Source of the DNA: Rhodanobacter sp. DHB23 | Lineage (GTDB): Bacteria; Pseudomonadota; Gammaproteobacteria; Xanthomonadales; Rhodanobacteraceae | Assembly: GCF_014842975.1 (NCBI RefSeq) | Contig: NZ_JACYXK010000026.1 | Location: 124,001-188,000 of the forward strand | Direction of reading: 5' to 3' | Length of the DNA: 64,000 nucleotides | Shown here: positions 34,481 through 44,409 of the stretch, piece after piece | Position numbering within the stretch: position 1 is the first letter of the stretch | Layout: the number at the start of each line of letters is the position of its first letter | Translations under genes and position numbers: made by a program | Notes under the pieces: generated by a model | The model's input: the letters and a program-made list of their open reading frames with translations, nothing else | Databases searched by the model: none | What the model was told of the DNA's origin: nothing

Positions 34481-36298
34481 ATGTCCGACCACAGCACGGC
34501 GCAACCGCAATGCGGATCGAGCCACCGGCACCGCGCCCTGCCGCGATGGCGCCCCTGCGCCCTGGCGGCCGCCATCGCCGCCTGCTGCCTGCCGCTGCAC
34601 GCGCGCGATGCCAACCCGCCGCAAACCGCCGCGATAGCCAGCGCACCCGCCGCCACGCAGGCGGCACTGGAACAGGCCAGGCCGGTCACCGCGAAACACG
34701 GCATGGTGGTCAGCGCGCAGCACATGGCCACCCTGGTCGGGCTGGACATCCTCAAGCAGGGCGGCAACGCCATCGACGCCGCGGTGGCCGTCGGCTACGC
34801 CGAGGCCGTGGTGCATCCCTGCTGCGGCAACATCGGCGGCGGCGGCTTCATGACCATCCACTTCAAGGACGGCCGCAACGTCTTCCTCGACTTCCGCGAA
34901 AAGGCCCCGCTGAAGTCCACGCCGACGATGTTCCAGGACGCCAAGGGCAACCTGGTCCCGGGGCTCAGCACCGATACCTGGCTCGGGGTGGGCGTGCCCG
35001 GCACGGTGATGGGGCTGGACGAGGCGTTGAAGAAGTACGGCACGCTGTCGCTGCAGCAGGTGATCGCGCCGGCGATCAAGCTGGCGAAGGAAGGCTACGT
35101 GCTCGAACAGGGTGACGTGGACATCCTCGACGACAGCGTGCAGGACTTCGCCAAGCATCCGAACGTGGCGGCGATCTTCCTCGACCATGGCAAGCCGTAC
35201 GTGGCCGGCCAGCGGCTGGTGCAGGCGCAGCTCGCGCACACGCTGGAACAGATTTCCGCAGGTGGCACCGACGCGTTCTACAAGGGCCCGATCGCGCGCA
35301 AGCTGGTCGCGGCGAGCCAGGCCAGCCACGGCATCCTCTCGATGCAGGACTTCGCCAGCTACACCGTGCAATGGGACAAGCCGGTGCAGTGCGACTACCG
35401 CGGCTACACCATCGTGTCCGCGCCGCCGCCCAGCTCCGGCGGCGTCACCGTGTGCATGATCCTCAAGCTGGTCGAGCCCTATGCGCTCGGCCAGTGGGGT
35501 TACGGCTCGGCCAGGAGCCTGCACTACCTGGTCGAGGCGGAGCGCCGCGCCTTCGCCGACCGCAACACCTACCTCGGCGACCCCGCCTTCGTGCACAACC
35601 CGGTCGACCAGTTGCTGTCGGCCGGGCACCTGGCCAAGGTGCGCGCCACCATCCTGCCCGACCAGGCCACGCCCTCGTCCGAGGTCCAGGGCAGCCTTGG
35701 CCAGCCCGAGGGCGATCACACCACGCATTACTCGGTGATGGACAAGGACGGCACCGCCGTCGCGGTGACCTACACCATCAACTACCTGTTCGGCATCCGG
35801 CAGATCGCCGGCGACACCGGCTTCTTCCTCAACGACGAGATGGACGACCTCACCGGCAAACCCGGCGAGGCGAACGGCGCCGGGCTGGTGCAGGGCGTGA
35901 TCAACCAGGTCGAGCCGGGCAAGCGCCCGCTCAGCTCGATGACGCCCACCATCGTGCTGCGCGACGGCAAGCCGTTCATGATCACCGGCAGCCCCGGCAG
36001 CGCCACCATCATCTCGACCACGACGGAGAGCATCCTCAACGTGATCGACTTCGGCATGAACCTGCAGCAGGCCATCGACGCGCCGCGCATGCACCACCAG
36101 TGGTTCCCCGACGTGGTGTACGTGGAACCCGGACTGATCACGCCGCAGGCCCAGAAGACGATGGAATCGCAGGGCTACACGTTCAAGACGCGCCATTCGA
36201 TCGGCGCCGACGAGGCCATCATGGTCGATCCCGGGACCGGCCTGCTGGAAGGCGCCAACGATCCCAGGCGCCCCGCCGGACTCGCCGCGGGCTATTGA
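34481..36298 (+). CDS. ggt: Gamma-glutamyltransferase
   Basis: Exported Ntn-hydrolase, 605 residues, made as a precursor that cuts itself. The catalytic nucleophile is the first Thr of DHTTHYSVMD (Thr414, where E. coli has Thr391). Other family blocks are GGNAIDAAVAVGYAEAVVHP with the substrate Arg in DFREKAP, and PGSATIISTT. A hydrophobic N-terminal stretch (LAAAIAACCLPLHA, about 27-40) fits a signal peptide after a long n-region. It hydrolyses gamma-glutamyl bonds, releasing glutamate (L or D) in the periplasm. AGGAG precedes the start, and regulon promoter D lies upstream, tying it to dgcN, gltS and the receptors. Confidence 0.93.
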   Translation: MSDHSTAQPQCGSSHRHRALPRWRPCALAAAIAACCLPLHARDANPPQTAAIASAPAATQAALEQARPVTAKHGMVVSAQHMATLVGLDILKQGGNAIDAAVAVGYAEAVVHPCCGNIGGGGFMTIHFKDGRNVFLDFREKAPLKSTPTMFQDAKGNLVPGLSTDTWLGVGVPGTVMGLDEALKKYGTLSLQQVIAPAIKLAKEGYVLEQGDVDILDDSVQDFAKHPNVAAIFLDHGKPYVAGQRLVQAQLAHTLEQISAGGTDAFYKGPIARKLVAASQASHGILSMQDFASYTVQWDKPVQCDYRGYTIVSAPPPSSGGVTVCMILKLVEPYALGQWGYGSARSLHYLVEAERRAFADRNTYLGDPAFVHNPVDQLLSAGHLAKVRATILPDQATPSSEVQGSLGQPEGDHTTHYSVMDKDGTAVAVTYTINYLFGIRQIAGDTGFFLNDEMDDLTGKPGEANGAGLVQGVINQVEPGKRPLSSMTPTIVLRDGKPFMITGSPGSATIISTTTESILNVIDFGMNLQQAIDAPRMHHQWFPDVVYVEPGLITPQAQKTMESQGYTFKTRHSIGADEAIMVDPGTGLLEGANDPRRPAGLAAGY

Positions 36299-36312
36299 TT
36301 CCCCCGGTGCCG

Positions 36313-36351
36313 GGGCATGCGGCGGCGATCCTCCCCCGCCGCCGCATGCCC
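36313..36351. terminator. Long hairpin between convergent ggt and proA
   Basis: Perfect 15-bp stem GGGCATGCGGCGGCG/CGCCGCCGCATGCCC with a 9-base loop between two converging genes. There is no U-tract on either side, so it is a possible bidirectional terminator rather than a classic one. Confidence 0.6.
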
Positions 36352-36355
36352 TGCA

Positions 36356-37621
36356 CTACTTCACGCGGCTTGCCGCGTGCCGCACCTGCCCCGCGCCGCG
36401 CACCACGAAGCGTTCGATGGTGAGCGACTCCGCCCCCATCGGCCCATAGGCGTGCAGGCGCGTGGTGGAGATGCCGATCTCCGCGCCCAGCCCCAGTTCA
36501 CCACCGTCGCTGAAGCGCGACGAGGCGTTGACCATCACCACGGCGGAACGGATCGCCTGCACGAAGCGCCGCGCGGCGGCCTCGTCGCGGGTGGCGATGA
36601 CTTCGGTATGGTCGGAGCCGTGGCGGCGGATGTGGGCGATGGCGGCATCGAGATCGTCCACCACCCGCACGGCGATGACCAGCGCGAGGAATTCGGCGGC
36701 GTAGTCGTCGTCGGTGGCGGGCTTCGCGTCAGGCAGCAGTTCGCGGGTGCGCGCATCGCCGCGCAGTTCCACGCCGCGTTCGCGCAAAGCCTGCCCGGCG
36801 CGCGGCAGGAAATCGGCGGCCACGTCGCGATGCACCAGCAGGGTTTCCAGCGCGTTGCACACGCCGGGGCGCGAGGTCTTGCCGTCGACCAGCAGGTCCA
36901 GCGCGAGATCGAGGTCGGCGCCGCGGTCCACGTACAAGTGGCACACGCCCTTGTAGTGCTTGATCACCGGCACGCGGGCATGCTCGGCGACGAAGCGGAT
37001 CAGGCCTTCGCCGCCGCGCGGGATGGCGAGATCGACGATGTCGGTCAGTTGCAGCAACTCGACCATGGTCTCGCGGCGCAGGTCTTCCACCAGCGTCACC
37101 GCCGCCGTCGGCAGGCCGTGCGCGCGCAAGGCGTCGTGCAGCGCGGCGGCGATGGCGGCGTTGGAATGGATCGCCTCGGAGCCGCCGCGCAGGACCACCG
37201 CGTTGCCGGCCTTCAGGCACAGCGCGGCGGCATCGGCGGTGACGTTGGGGCGCGCCTCGTAGATCATCGCCACCACGCCCAGCGGTATGCGCACGCGCTC
37301 CACCGCGAGGCCGTTCGGGCGCGTCTCGCGCCGCGTCACCTGGCCGACCGGATCGGGCAGTTCGGCCACTTCGCGCAAGGCGTTGGCGATGCCCGCCACG
37401 CGCGTTTCGTCCAGCCGCAGGCGGTCCAGCATCGCGCCCTGCACGCCCTTGGCGGCCGCCTGCGCCATGTCCTGCGCGTTCGCGGCGAGCACGTCGGCGC
37501 AGCGGGCCTCCAGGGCCACGGCCATGTCGCGCAGCAGCGCGACCTTGGCGGCGCTGTCCAGCGCGGCAATCGCCGGCACGGCATCACGGCAGGCCAGGGC
37601 CTGGGTACGGATTCCGCTCAT
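36356..37621 (-). CDS. proA: Glutamate-5-semialdehyde dehydrogenase
   Basis: 421-residue NADPH enzyme of proline synthesis that reduces gamma-glutamyl phosphate to the semialdehyde. Family blocks are [42 protein letters not shown] and the catalytic-cysteine segment [16 protein letters not shown]. The ATG at 37621 overlaps the proB stop in an ATGA, so the two are coupled, matching the known ProB/ProA complex that channels the labile phosphate. It is the last gene of the minus-strand arg/pro operon and ends at a convergent hairpin with ggt. Confidence 0.96.
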   Translation of the reverse strand: MSGIRTQALACRDAVPAIAALDSAAKVALLRDMAVALEARCADVLAANAQDMAQAAAKGVQGAMLDRLRLDETRVAGIANALREVAELPDPVGQVTRRETRPNGLAVERVRIPLGVVAMIYEARPNVTADAAALCLKAGNAVVLRGGSEAIHSNAAIAAALHDALRAHGLPTAAVTLVEDLRRETMVELLQLTDIVDLAIPRGGEGLIRFVAEHARVPVIKHYKGVCHLYVDRGADLDLALDLLVDGKTSRPGVCNALETLLVHRDVAADFLPRAGQALRERGVELRGDARTRELLPDAKPATDDDYAAEFLALVIAVRVVDDLDAAIAHIRRHGSDHTEVIATRDEAAARRFVQAIRSAVVMVNASSRFSDGGELGLGAEIGISTTRLHAYGPMGAESLTIERFVVRGAGQVRHAASRVK

Positions 37622-38769
37622 GCGGCCATGCCTCCCGCGGTTTCGATGGCGACGAGGTCGTCGCGATGCACCACCTCGTTGCCGTAGCTGTAACCCAGCA
37701 CGGCCGCAATGTCGCGGCTGTGCCGGCCGGCGAGCCGGCGCACCTCGCCCGCGGCGTATTGGCAGAGACCGCGCGCCACGGCCTTGCCGTCGCCATCCAC
37801 GATTTCCACCAGGTCGCCGCGCTGGAACTCGCCCTGCACGCCGGCGATGCCGCCCGGCAGCAGCGACGCGCGGCCGCCGGCCAGTGCACGCGCCGCGCCG
37901 GCATCCACGCTGATGCACCCTGTCGCGGCCGGCGCATGGCGCAGCCAGTACTTGCGGGCCTGCATGCGCGTCGCGGCGGCATCGACCAAGGTGCCGAGCA
38001 GGCGGTCGCGGCCGAGCGCTTCCACCGTCGACGCATCGCGTCCGCTGAACAGCACGGTGGGGATGCCCGCCGTGGCGGCCTTGCCCGCCGCCTCCAGCTT
38101 GGTGCGCATGCCGCCGGTGCCGACCACGCTGCCGCTGCCGCCCGCCATCGCCAGCACTTCCGGCGTGAGCGCCTCGACGCGGGCAATCGGGGCCGCCTCC
38201 GGATCGCGGCGCGGATCGGCGCTGTACAGCGCATCGATGTCCGAGGCGATCAGCAGCAGGTCGGCATCGACCAGGGCGGCGACGATGGCGGCGAGGTTGT
38301 CGTTGTCGCCCAGCTTCAGCTCGTCCACCGCCACGGTGTCGTTCTCGTTCACCACCGGCAGCACGTCCAGCGCCAGCAAACCGCGCAGCGTGGCGCGCGC
38401 GTTGAGGTAGCGGCGGCGGTTGCGCAGGTCGTCGTGGGTGAGCAGCACCTGCGCCACCGGGCGCGCGGACAGCGACTGCCACAGGGCGATCATCGGCGCC
38501 TGCCCCAGCGCGGCCAGGGCCTGCCGCGCCGCCAGGTCGCCCGCGGCCGGCGCATGCTCGCGCAGCAGAGCGCGCCCCGCGGCCACCGCGCCGGAGGACA
38601 CCAGCACTACCTTGCGTCCCGCGGCGTGGCTGGCGCCGATGAAGCCGGCCAGCGCCGCGGCATAGCGCTCCGTCAGGCCGCCGCCATCCGCCGCCAGCAG
38701 GTTGCTGCCGACCTTGAGCACGGCGCAGCGCCATTCCGGCAACGGCTGTTCGGGCAACAGCGCGCTCAT
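37618..38769 (-). CDS. proB: Glutamate 5-kinase
   Basis: 383-residue kinase that phosphorylates glutamate as the first step to proline. The amino-acid kinase domain (about 1-260) has [38 protein letters not shown] and [14 protein letters not shown]-terminal PUA domain (about 280-370, [20 protein letters not shown]) follows. The start at 38769 overlaps the cupin stop in an ATGA, and the stop overlaps the proA start likewise, giving tight translational coupling on both sides. Confidence 0.96.
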   Translation of the reverse strand: MSALLPEQPLPEWRCAVLKVGSNLLAADGGGLTERYAAALAGFIGASHAAGRKVVLVSSGAVAAGRALLREHAPAAGDLAARQALAALGQAPMIALWQSLSARPVAQVLLTHDDLRNRRRYLNARATLRGLLALDVLPVVNENDTVAVDELKLGDNDNLAAIVAALVDADLLLIASDIDALYSADPRRDPEAAPIARVEALTPEVLAMAGGSGSVVGTGGMRTKLEAAGKAATAGIPTVLFSGRDASTVEALGRDRLLGTLVDAAATRMQARKYWLRHAPAATGCISVDAGAARALAGGRASLLPGGIAGVQGEFQRGDLVEIVDGDGKAVARGLCQYAAGEVRRLAGRHSRDIAAVLGYSYGNEVVHRDDLVAIETAGGMAA

Positions 38770-39125
38770 GGTGCATCCTCCAATGGCGCGGCGATGCGGT
38801 CGCCGTGGCTCTTCGGCGCCGACACCACCAGGAAGCGCGCGTCGGCGCCGCTGTCGTTGCGCATCTGGTGCGCCGCGCCGGGCGGTACGTGCAGGCCTTC
38901 GCCATGCCGCAGCCGGTGCGGCGCACCCTCCAGCTCCAGCACAGCCTCGCCTTCCAGCAAGCAGAAGAACTGCCGCGCATGCGCGTGGCGATGGCGCTGC
39001 TCGGCCGTGCCGGGCGGCATGCGCTCCTCGATCACGCCGAGGTCGTCGCCTGCCAGCAGGTGCCAGCCGTCGCAGCCCCGCCCCCAGCGGCAATGACCGG
39101 CATTGTGCGTACCGACCGCACCCAT
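38766..39125 (-). CDS. Small cupin-domain protein
   Basis: 119-residue single cupin barrel. The first cupin motif reads [20 protein letters not shown], with His pairs for a metal but Gln in place of the usual Glu; the second motif is [15 protein letters not shown]. It has no signal peptide. It lies 12 bp after argH and overlaps proB by ATGA, so it is made with arginine and proline enzymes. Its substrate cannot be told from sequence; a sugar or amino-acid-derivative binding role is possible. Confidence 0.8.
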   Translation of the reverse strand: MGAVGTHNAGHCRWGRGCDGWHLLAGDDLGVIEERMPPGTAEQRHRHAHARQFFCLLEGEAVLELEGAPHRLRHGEGLHVPPGAAHQMRNDSGADARFLVVSAPKSHGDRIAAPLEDAP

Positions 39126-39137
39126 GACCTTCTCCGT

Positions 39138-40433
39138 TTAGACGTCCAGACGTCCAAGCCTAGCATGCAATTCCTGCAGCCGCAGGTCGTGGCCGGCACC
39201 CGGCGACACGCGTTGCGCGAGGCTGGCCTCGGGGCTGCGCCCCTGCCCCGCCGAAGCCGCCGCGTCGGCCGCGGCGCGATAGGCGTCGCGGAACGGCACG
39301 CCGGCGGCGGCCTGCTCGATCGCCACGTCGGTGGCGTACATCGCCGGCTCGATCGCCGCGCGCATCGCGCCCTCGTTCCACTCCAGCCGCGCCAGCAGGT
39401 CGGGCACCAGTTCCAGCGCCATCAGGCCATGGCGCACGCCATGGAAGATCGAGCCCTTGGAGAACTGCAGGTCGCGCTGGTAGCCGGACGGCAGCGACAA
39501 CAGCTGCTCGATCTCGGTGCGCGCGGCGGCCACGCTGGCGTAGCTGGCGCGCAGCAGTTCCACCACGTCGGGGTTGCGCTTGTTCGGCATGATCGAGCTG
39601 CCGGTGGTGTATTGCGACGGCAGCTTCACGAAATCGAATTCGGCGGTGGTGAACAGCGACAGGTCCCAGGCCAGCCGGCGCGTGTCGAGCATGGCCGCGC
39701 CGATCGCCTCCAGCACCGCCATCTCGTACTTGCCGCGCGAAAGCTGCGCATAGATCGGCGACACCTGCATGCGCATGAAGCCGAGCGCGGCGGTGGTGTG
39801 TTCGCGGTCCAGCTTCAGGTTGACGCCGTAGCCGGCGGCGGTGCCCAGCGGGTTGGCGTCGATCAGCTCGCGCGTGCCGCGGGCACGGAAGGCGTTGTCG
39901 ATGAAGCCCTCGGCGAAGCCGGCGAACCACATCGCGGTGGACGAGACCACGGCGCGTTGCAGGTGGGTGTAGCCCGGCAGCGGGATCGCCGGCTGCGCGG
40001 CGCGTTCGAGACAGACCTGCGCGATCGCGCGGCAGTGCGTCTCCAGTGCTTCGAGCTTTTCCTTCAGCCACAGCCGCGTGGCGACCAGGATCTGGTCGTT
40101 GCGGCTGCGCCCGGTATGCACGCGGCGGCCGGCATCGCCCAGCCGCTCGGTGAGCCGGGCCTCGATGGCGGAATGGCAATCCTCGTAGCGCTCGTCCAGC
40201 ACGAAGGCGCCGCTCTTGAAGTCATCCGCCAATGCATCGAGCTCGCGCTTCAGCGCGGCGGCTTCGTCAGCGCTCACCACGCCAATGTTGGCCAGCCCTT
40301 CCACATGGGCCTTGCTGGCGGCGATGTCGTGCAGGAAGAACTCGCGATCCAGGATCACGTCGTCGCCGGCGAGGAAACGCATGATCTTCGCGTCGATCTG
40401 GATGCCGGATTTTTGCCACAACGGCTGCGTCAT
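39138..40433 (-). CDS. argH: Argininosuccinate lyase
   Basis: Fumarase-superfamily lyase of 431 residues that splits argininosuccinate into arginine and fumarate. Key parts are HTGRSRNDQ, the TGYTHLQ-equivalent [11 protein letters not shown] with catalytic His, and the signature loop [12 protein letters not shown]. Length is slightly below E. coli ArgH (457). It follows argC after an 85-bp gap filled largely by a GTAGGAGC REP hairpin, so the message may be processed there. ATG at 40433 begins [10 protein letters not shown]. Confidence 0.95.
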   Translation of the reverse strand: MTQPLWQKSGIQIDAKIMRFLAGDDVILDREFFLHDIAASKAHVEGLANIGVVSADEAAALKRELDALADDFKSGAFVLDERYEDCHSAIEARLTERLGDAGRRVHTGRSRNDQILVATRLWLKEKLEALETHCRAIAQVCLERAAQPAIPLPGYTHLQRAVVSSTAMWFAGFAEGFIDNAFRARGTRELIDANPLGTAAGYGVNLKLDREHTTAALGFMRMQVSPIYAQLSRGKYEMAVLEAIGAAMLDTRRLAWDLSLFTTAEFDFVKLPSQYTTGSSIMPNKRNPDVVELLRASYASVAAARTEIEQLLSLPSGYQRDLQFSKGSIFHGVRHGLMALELVPDLLARLEWNEGAMRAAIEPAMYATDVAIEQAAAGVPFRDAYRAAADAAASAGQGRSPEASLAQRVSPGAGHDLRLQELHARLGRLDV

Positions 40434-40446
40434 CGTGAAAGGTCCT

Positions 40447-40522
40447 GTTGGAGCGCACCCTGTGCGCGATGGCTTTGATGTGAGTTACGGCGACGTGTTT
40501 CGCGCACAGGGTGCGCTCCTAC
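40447..40522. repeat. GTAGGAGC palindromic REP hairpin, copy 2
   Basis: Inverted repeat of about 23-bp arms (left GTTGGAGCGCACCCTGTGCG with one mismatch to the right arm), the same family as 14726-14804. The right arm includes the argC stop codon (40519-40521), so the element reaches into the end of argC. Confidence 0.87.
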
Positions 40523-41481
40523 GCGGGAATGGCGGTGTATTCGTCCACGCCGATCGCGCGGTTGACGTTCTGCATGGCCTGCGTGGCCGCGCCCTTGAGC
40601 AGGTTGTCCAGCGTGGCCACCACCACCACGCGCTTGCCGTCGGCCGAGAGCGCGAAGCCGCCGATCTCGACGTGGTGCTTGTGGGCGATGCGGCTTACCC
40701 ACGGCGCCTCGTCCAGCACGCTCACCAGCTTCTCGGCGCCGTAGGCATGATGGAAACGCGCCAGCACGTCTTCGCGCTTCAAGGGCTTGGCGAGGTAGAG
40801 ATTGGTGGTGACAGTAAGGCCGCGGAAATGCGGCGCCACGTGCGGCATGAACTCCACCGGCAGGCCGAGCTGGAAGCTGACTTCCTTTTCGTGCGTGTGG
40901 CCGGTGAGCGCGTACGGCATCAGGTTGTCGCGCAGTTTTTCCGGATCGTTCTTGTCCGAAGGCGTGGTGCCCGCGCCGGAATAGCCGGACACGCCGAAGC
41001 ACACCGGCGGCGCGGCAAGGAGGTCCTTCAGCGGCGCGATCGAAAGCTGCATCGCGGTGGCATAACAACCCGGGTTGCTGATCCGCTTCTCGCCACGCCA
41101 TTTGTTGCGCGTGAGCTCGGGCAGGCCGTAGTACCACGCCTTGTCGAAGCGGTAATCGGCGGAAAGATCGACCACCACGGTATCCGGCGCGGCCTTGTCG
41201 ATGGCTTCCACGTAGGGCGCGGCCTTGCCGTTGGGCAAGGCGAGGATCACCACGTCGGCGCGCTTCGCCGCCACGGCGGCGGGATCGAGGTTCTCGTAGC
41301 GCAGCTCACCCGTGTAGGCGTCGCTGTGTTCGCTGACGCGCTGGCCATCCAGCTCGCGCGAGGAGACGAAGCGCAGCTCCAGTGCCGGGTGCGCCGCGAC
41401 CAGGCGGATCAGTTCCGCGCCGGTGTGGCCGCGCGCGCCGACGATGCCGATGCTTTTCTTCTGCTGCGTCATTTCTGTCAT
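40519..41481 (-). CDS. argC: N-acetyl-gamma-glutamyl-phosphate reductase
   Basis: 320-residue NADPH reductase forming N-acetylglutamate semialdehyde. The N-terminal Rossmann loop [13 protein letters not shown], the segment VVDLSADYR and the catalytic-cysteine motif [11 protein letters not shown] are clear. The start at 41481 overlaps the argB stop in an ATGA; an in-frame ATG at 41472 is an alternative. The final codons and stop fall within REP copy 2, which fixed the gene end at IPA. It sits between argB and argH in the arginine operon. Confidence 0.95.
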   Translation of the reverse strand: MTEMTQQKKSIGIVGARGHTGAELIRLVAAHPALELRFVSSRELDGQRVSEHSDAYTGELRYENLDPAAVAAKRADVVILALPNGKAAPYVEAIDKAAPDTVVVDLSADYRFDKAWYYGLPELTRNKWRGEKRISNPGCYATAMQLSIAPLKDLLAAPPVCFGVSGYSGAGTTPSDKNDPEKLRDNLMPYALTGHTHEKEVSFQLGLPVEFMPHVAPHFRGLTVTTNLYLAKPLKREDVLARFHHAYGAEKLVSVLDEAPWVSRIAHKHHVEIGGFALSADGKRVVVVATLDNLLKGAATQAMQNVNRAIGVDEYTAIPA

Positions 41482-42797
41482 CCAATCAGCGTCGGCTGCC
41501 GCTGCGCGCAATGCGCCACGCAGCGTGCGATGGTGTCGAAGTTGCCGTCGAGGCCGTACCAGAACACCTTCCACTTCGGCTGCTTGAGGCAGCCCTCGGA
41601 TTCGGCGTAGTAGAAGATGTTGACCTGGTTGCCGTGGCGCGAGCGCCAGAACAGCTGCGGATTCTCCTCGCGCATCACCTGCCACACGGCGCGGCCCAGG
41701 CCTTCGCCCTGCGCGTCGTCGAGCACGGCGAACTTGTCGAGGTAAGGCAAGCCGCCCTCCATGGTGAGGATCATCGCCGCGCGGTAGTTCTCGCTCACGT
41801 AGATGCGGTACGGCGTGGTGCGATCGAAGTAATCCGCCACCAGTTCGCGGCCAAAGCTGGATTCGATCAGCTCGCGCATGCGCGCCCGGTCGATGCCGTC
41901 CCACGACTCGAGACGCAGCACCTTCTCGCCACGCCGCACGAGCGTGCCCGAGCCCTTGTGGGTGAACAGTTCCTTGGCCAGCTCGGCGGGGCGCGTGATC
42001 GACACCGACGAGGTGAGCGGCAGGCTGTTCAGCAGGTCGGCGATCTGTTCGATCTTCAGGCGCATGCCGCCGTTGATCCACGGCTGCGCCATCAGGTGTT
42101 CGTACTCGGTGCTGAGGTTGATCGAGTCGATCAGCCTGCCCTCGCCGTCGAGCAGGCCGCCGGTGCCGGTGAGGAACACGATCTTGTACGGCTGCAGCAC
42201 GCGCACCAGTTCGTTGGCGGCGACATCGGCGTTGATGTTGAGGATCTGCCCTTCGTCGGTTTCGCCCAGGCTCGCGATCACCGGGATCGAGTTCGCACGC
42301 AAGCTGGCCTCGATCGGCGCGAGGTTGATGCCCTCCACCTTGCCCACCATGCCGAGCTGATCGCGATCGAGGTAGCTGGCCATGAACACGCCCGAAGGCA
42401 CGGCGGTGGCGCGCGTGTCCATCGCCTGCAACGCCTCGACCAGTTTGAGGTTCTGCTGCATGAACACCTTGCGCACGATGCCCAGTGCCTTCGGCGAGGT
42501 GACGCGCAGGCCGTTCACCGTCTGCTTGACGATGCCGGCGGCGAACAGCTCCTCGTCCAGCTGCGGGCCGGCGCCGTGCAGCACGATGGGCGTGAGGCCC
42601 ACTTGTTGCAGGAAGGTGAGCGAGGAGGCGAGGTCCTGCAGCTCGTCGCGCAGCACCGCGCCGCCGACCTTCACCACGGCGAAGCGCTTGGAGTCCAGCT
42701 CGGAGAAGCGCTTGAGGTACTGCTGGATTTCCTTCGCGCTGCCCATGCTCGACAACAGGCGCACGATGGTCTTGCGGGTGTGCTTGTGCGTTTCCAT
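41478..42797 (-). CDS. argB: Fused N-acetylglutamate kinase/synthase
   Basis: 439 residues in two domains. The amino-acid kinase domain (about 1-280) has [21 protein letters not shown] and [12 protein letters not shown]. The C-terminal GNAT domain (about 290-439) contains [22 protein letters not shown], matching the bifunctional NAGS/K of Xanthomonads and animal-type synthases. It thus makes and phosphorylates N-acetylglutamate, explaining the lack of a separate argA. I use ATG at 42797; an in-frame ATG at 42821 lies inside repeat R2. It overlaps argC by ATGA and follows argE' by 20 bp. Confidence 0.94.
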   Translation of the reverse strand: METHKHTRKTIVRLLSSMGSAKEIQQYLKRFSELDSKRFAVVKVGGAVLRDELQDLASSLTFLQQVGLTPIVLHGAGPQLDEELFAAGIVKQTVNGLRVTSPKALGIVRKVFMQQNLKLVEALQAMDTRATAVPSGVFMASYLDRDQLGMVGKVEGINLAPIEASLRANSIPVIASLGETDEGQILNINADVAANELVRVLQPYKIVFLTGTGGLLDGEGRLIDSINLSTEYEHLMAQPWINGGMRLKIEQIADLLNSLPLTSSVSITRPAELAKELFTHKGSGTLVRRGEKVLRLESWDGIDRARMRELIESSFGRELVADYFDRTTPYRIYVSENYRAAMILTMEGGLPYLDKFAVLDDAQGEGLGRAVWQVMREENPQLFWRSRHGNQVNIFYYAESEGCLKQPKWKVFWYGLDGNFDTIARCVAHCAQRQPTLIG

Positions 42798-42810
42798 TTT
42801 TGTGTTTTCC

Positions 42811-42870
42811 CGTGCGCTCATCCGTGAACGCCAGAGTCAAAAAGCGGCCTTCCGTGGCCGCACTTCTCAA
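42811..42870 (+). repeat. GCGGCCATCC repeat family, copy R2
   Basis: About 60 bp with two hairpins: the degenerate CGCTCATCCGTGAACG and GCGGCCTTCCGTGGCCGC. It covers the last 16 or so codons and the stop of argE', so the protein tail ([13 protein letters not shown]) is encoded by the repeat. Relatives: 32599, 51381 and 56294. Confidence 0.75.
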
Positions 42871-43972
42871 TGAGGCGAAAAATCGTTTCGGCGTAATGCT
42901 GCAACTGATCCAGCGCCACCCACTCGTCGGCGGTATGCGCCTGCGCGATGTCACCGGGTCCATAGACGAAGGCGATGTAGCCGGCGGCCGAGAACAGCGA
43001 GGCCTCGGTCCAGAAATCCACCGCGTTGCCCACGGGGATCTCCAGCTCGTCGGCCAGGTCGCGCGCGGCCAACCGGCGCGCCTCGGCAGTGGCGGTGTCG
43101 CCTGCCGGCAGCGAGGGTCCGCGGAAGGTTTCCTCGAAATGCGCGGGCGCGGGCTCGGCCAGCGCACGGAAGCGTTCGAGCAGGCCGTCGGGATGCATCG
43201 TCGGCAACGGCCGCATGCCGAAGCGCACCTCGGCACTGGGCGCGATCATGTTGGCCTTGATGCCGCCTTCGATGCGGCCGATGTTGAAGCGCAGACCGGT
43301 GAGCCCGCCGAAGCGCTCATGCGATTGCGCGGCCACGAAATCCAGCGCGGCATCGCCCCAGCGCACTGCCTGGTGCAGCGCGCTGTCGCTGGGTTTCTGC
43401 TCGCCCGAGGCGTGGCCGGCGTGGCCGGCAAAGCGCATCAATACGGACTGGATGCCACGGTGGGCCAGTACGGCTTCGCCCTTAGTGGGCTCGGCCACGA
43501 TCACCGCCTGATAACTCCCCTCTCTCGGAGGGAGAGGGGGAAAATCGCGCAGGAAGCCGGCGATGCAACGCGGATCATTGGCCTCTTCGTCGGTGGTGAA
43601 CAGCAACGCCATGTCGCCAGAGCTGGCGTTCGCCACCGCGAGCAGCGCCGCCGCCGCGCCCTTGATATCGCAGGCACCGAGGCCGATAGCACGGTCCGCC
43701 GTCACGCGCAGTTCGTGCGGGCTGGCCGTCCACGCCGGCGAATCGGGCACCGTGTCCAGGTGCACGTTGAACAGCAACTTCGGCTGGCCGCGCACCGCGT
43801 GCAGACCGACCGCACCAGCGCCGTGGTCGGTCACCGTGATGTCGAAGCCGGGCAATTGCGCGCGGATGTAGTCGAAGATGCCACCCGTGGTGATCGCACG
43901 CGGCGGATTGCGGGTGTCGAACGACACCAGCGCCTTGAGGTGTTCCAGTGTGGATTGCAGCAACGGATTCAT
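42818..43972 (-). CDS. argE': Acetylcitrulline/acetylornithine deacetylase (M20 family)
   Basis: 384-residue dinuclear-zinc deacylase. Motifs are [11 protein letters not shown] (metal Asp), [24 protein letters not shown] (catalytic Glu) and [13 protein letters not shown]. With argF' in the same operon it should act on N-acetylcitrulline, as in Xanthomonas, rather than N-acetylornithine. Two oddities: residues PPLPPREG near 145 are encoded by a palindromic repeat (43515-43541), and the last 16 or so residues come from repeat R2. Start overlaps the GNAT stop in an ATGA. Confidence 0.9.
   Translation of the reverse strand: MNPLLQSTLEHLKALVSFDTRNPPRAITTGGIFDYIRAQLPGFDITVTDHGAGAVGLHAVRGQPKLLFNVHLDTVPDSPAWTASPHELRVTADRAIGLGACDIKGAAAALLAVANASSGDMALLFTTDEEANDPRCIAGFLRDFPPLPPREGSYQAVIVAEPTKGEAVLAHRGIQSVLMRFAGHAGHASGEQKPSDSALHQAVRWGDAALDFVAAQSHERFGGLTGLRFNIGRIEGGIKANMIAPSAEVRFGMRPLPTMHPDGLLERFRALAEPAPAHFEETFRGPSLPAGDTATAEARRLAARDLADELEIPVGNAVDFWTEASLFSAAGYIAFVYGPGDIAQAHTADEWVALDQLQHYAETIFRLIEKCGHGRPLFDSGVHG
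43515..43541. repeat. REP-like palindrome inside the argE' coding sequence
   Basis: CCCCTCTC/GAGAGGGG stem, matching the arm of the intergenic pair at 3869-3974. It is read in frame as a proline-rich insert between GFLRDF and YQAVIVAEP, in what should be a surface loop of the M20 fold. Confidence 0.8.
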
Positions 43973-44409
43973 GGCTGGCCTGATGCTCTGGTGTAGACGT
44001 CCTGATCGAGTTTTTCCATCAGGTTCTGCGGCCGCGCGGGCGCGGTGAAACCGAAGCCGGCATACAAGCCATGCGCGTCACCGGTGGCCAGGCTGAAGCG
44101 GCGCAGCCCCTGCAATTGCGGATGCGCCATCACTGCCGTCATCAGCGCCTTGGAATGGCCCTGCCCGCGGTGTTCCGACAGCACGAACACGTCCGCCAGG
44201 TAGGCAAACGTGGCGCAATCGGTGACCACACGTGCGAACGCCACCTGGCGTCCATCGACATAGCCGCCGAAACACAGCGAACCGGCGATGGCCCGTTCCA
44301 CCGTCTCGCGCGGAATGCCGCGGCTCCAGTAAGCCTCGGTGGTGAGGAAGCGGTGGATCAGCCCGATATCGAGCCGCTCCTTGTCCGTACTGATCTGCAG
44401 TGCGCCCAT
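43969..44409 (-). CDS. GNAT-family acetyltransferase
   Basis: 146-residue single-domain GNAT. The acetyl-CoA loop lies in LADVFVLSEHRGQGHSKALM, followed by LATGDAHGLYAGFGF typical of the C-terminal strand pair. The acceptor is unknown. It overlaps dinB-like upstream and argE' downstream by ATGA at both ends, so it is translationally embedded in the arginine operon. This position raises the chance of a role in acetylated arginine intermediates, but the sequence itself resembles general small-molecule acetyltransferases. Confidence 0.85.
   Translation of the reverse strand: MGALQISTDKERLDIGLIHRFLTTEAYWSRGIPRETVERAIAGSLCFGGYVDGRQVAFARVVTDCATFAYLADVFVLSEHRGQGHSKALMTAVMAHPQLQGLRRFSLATGDAHGLYAGFGFTAPARPQNLMEKLDQDVYTRASGQP

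Noticed and set aside
36356-38980. An 874-codon frame suggesting a proB-proA fusion
   Set aside because: The upstream half is out of frame with the true ProB and has shadow composition. Real proB ends at 37618 and overlaps proA by ATGA.
40519-43236. A 905-codon frame suggesting an argC fusion
   Set aside because: Only the C-terminal 320 residues are ArgC; the rest is an alternate frame of argB and argE'.
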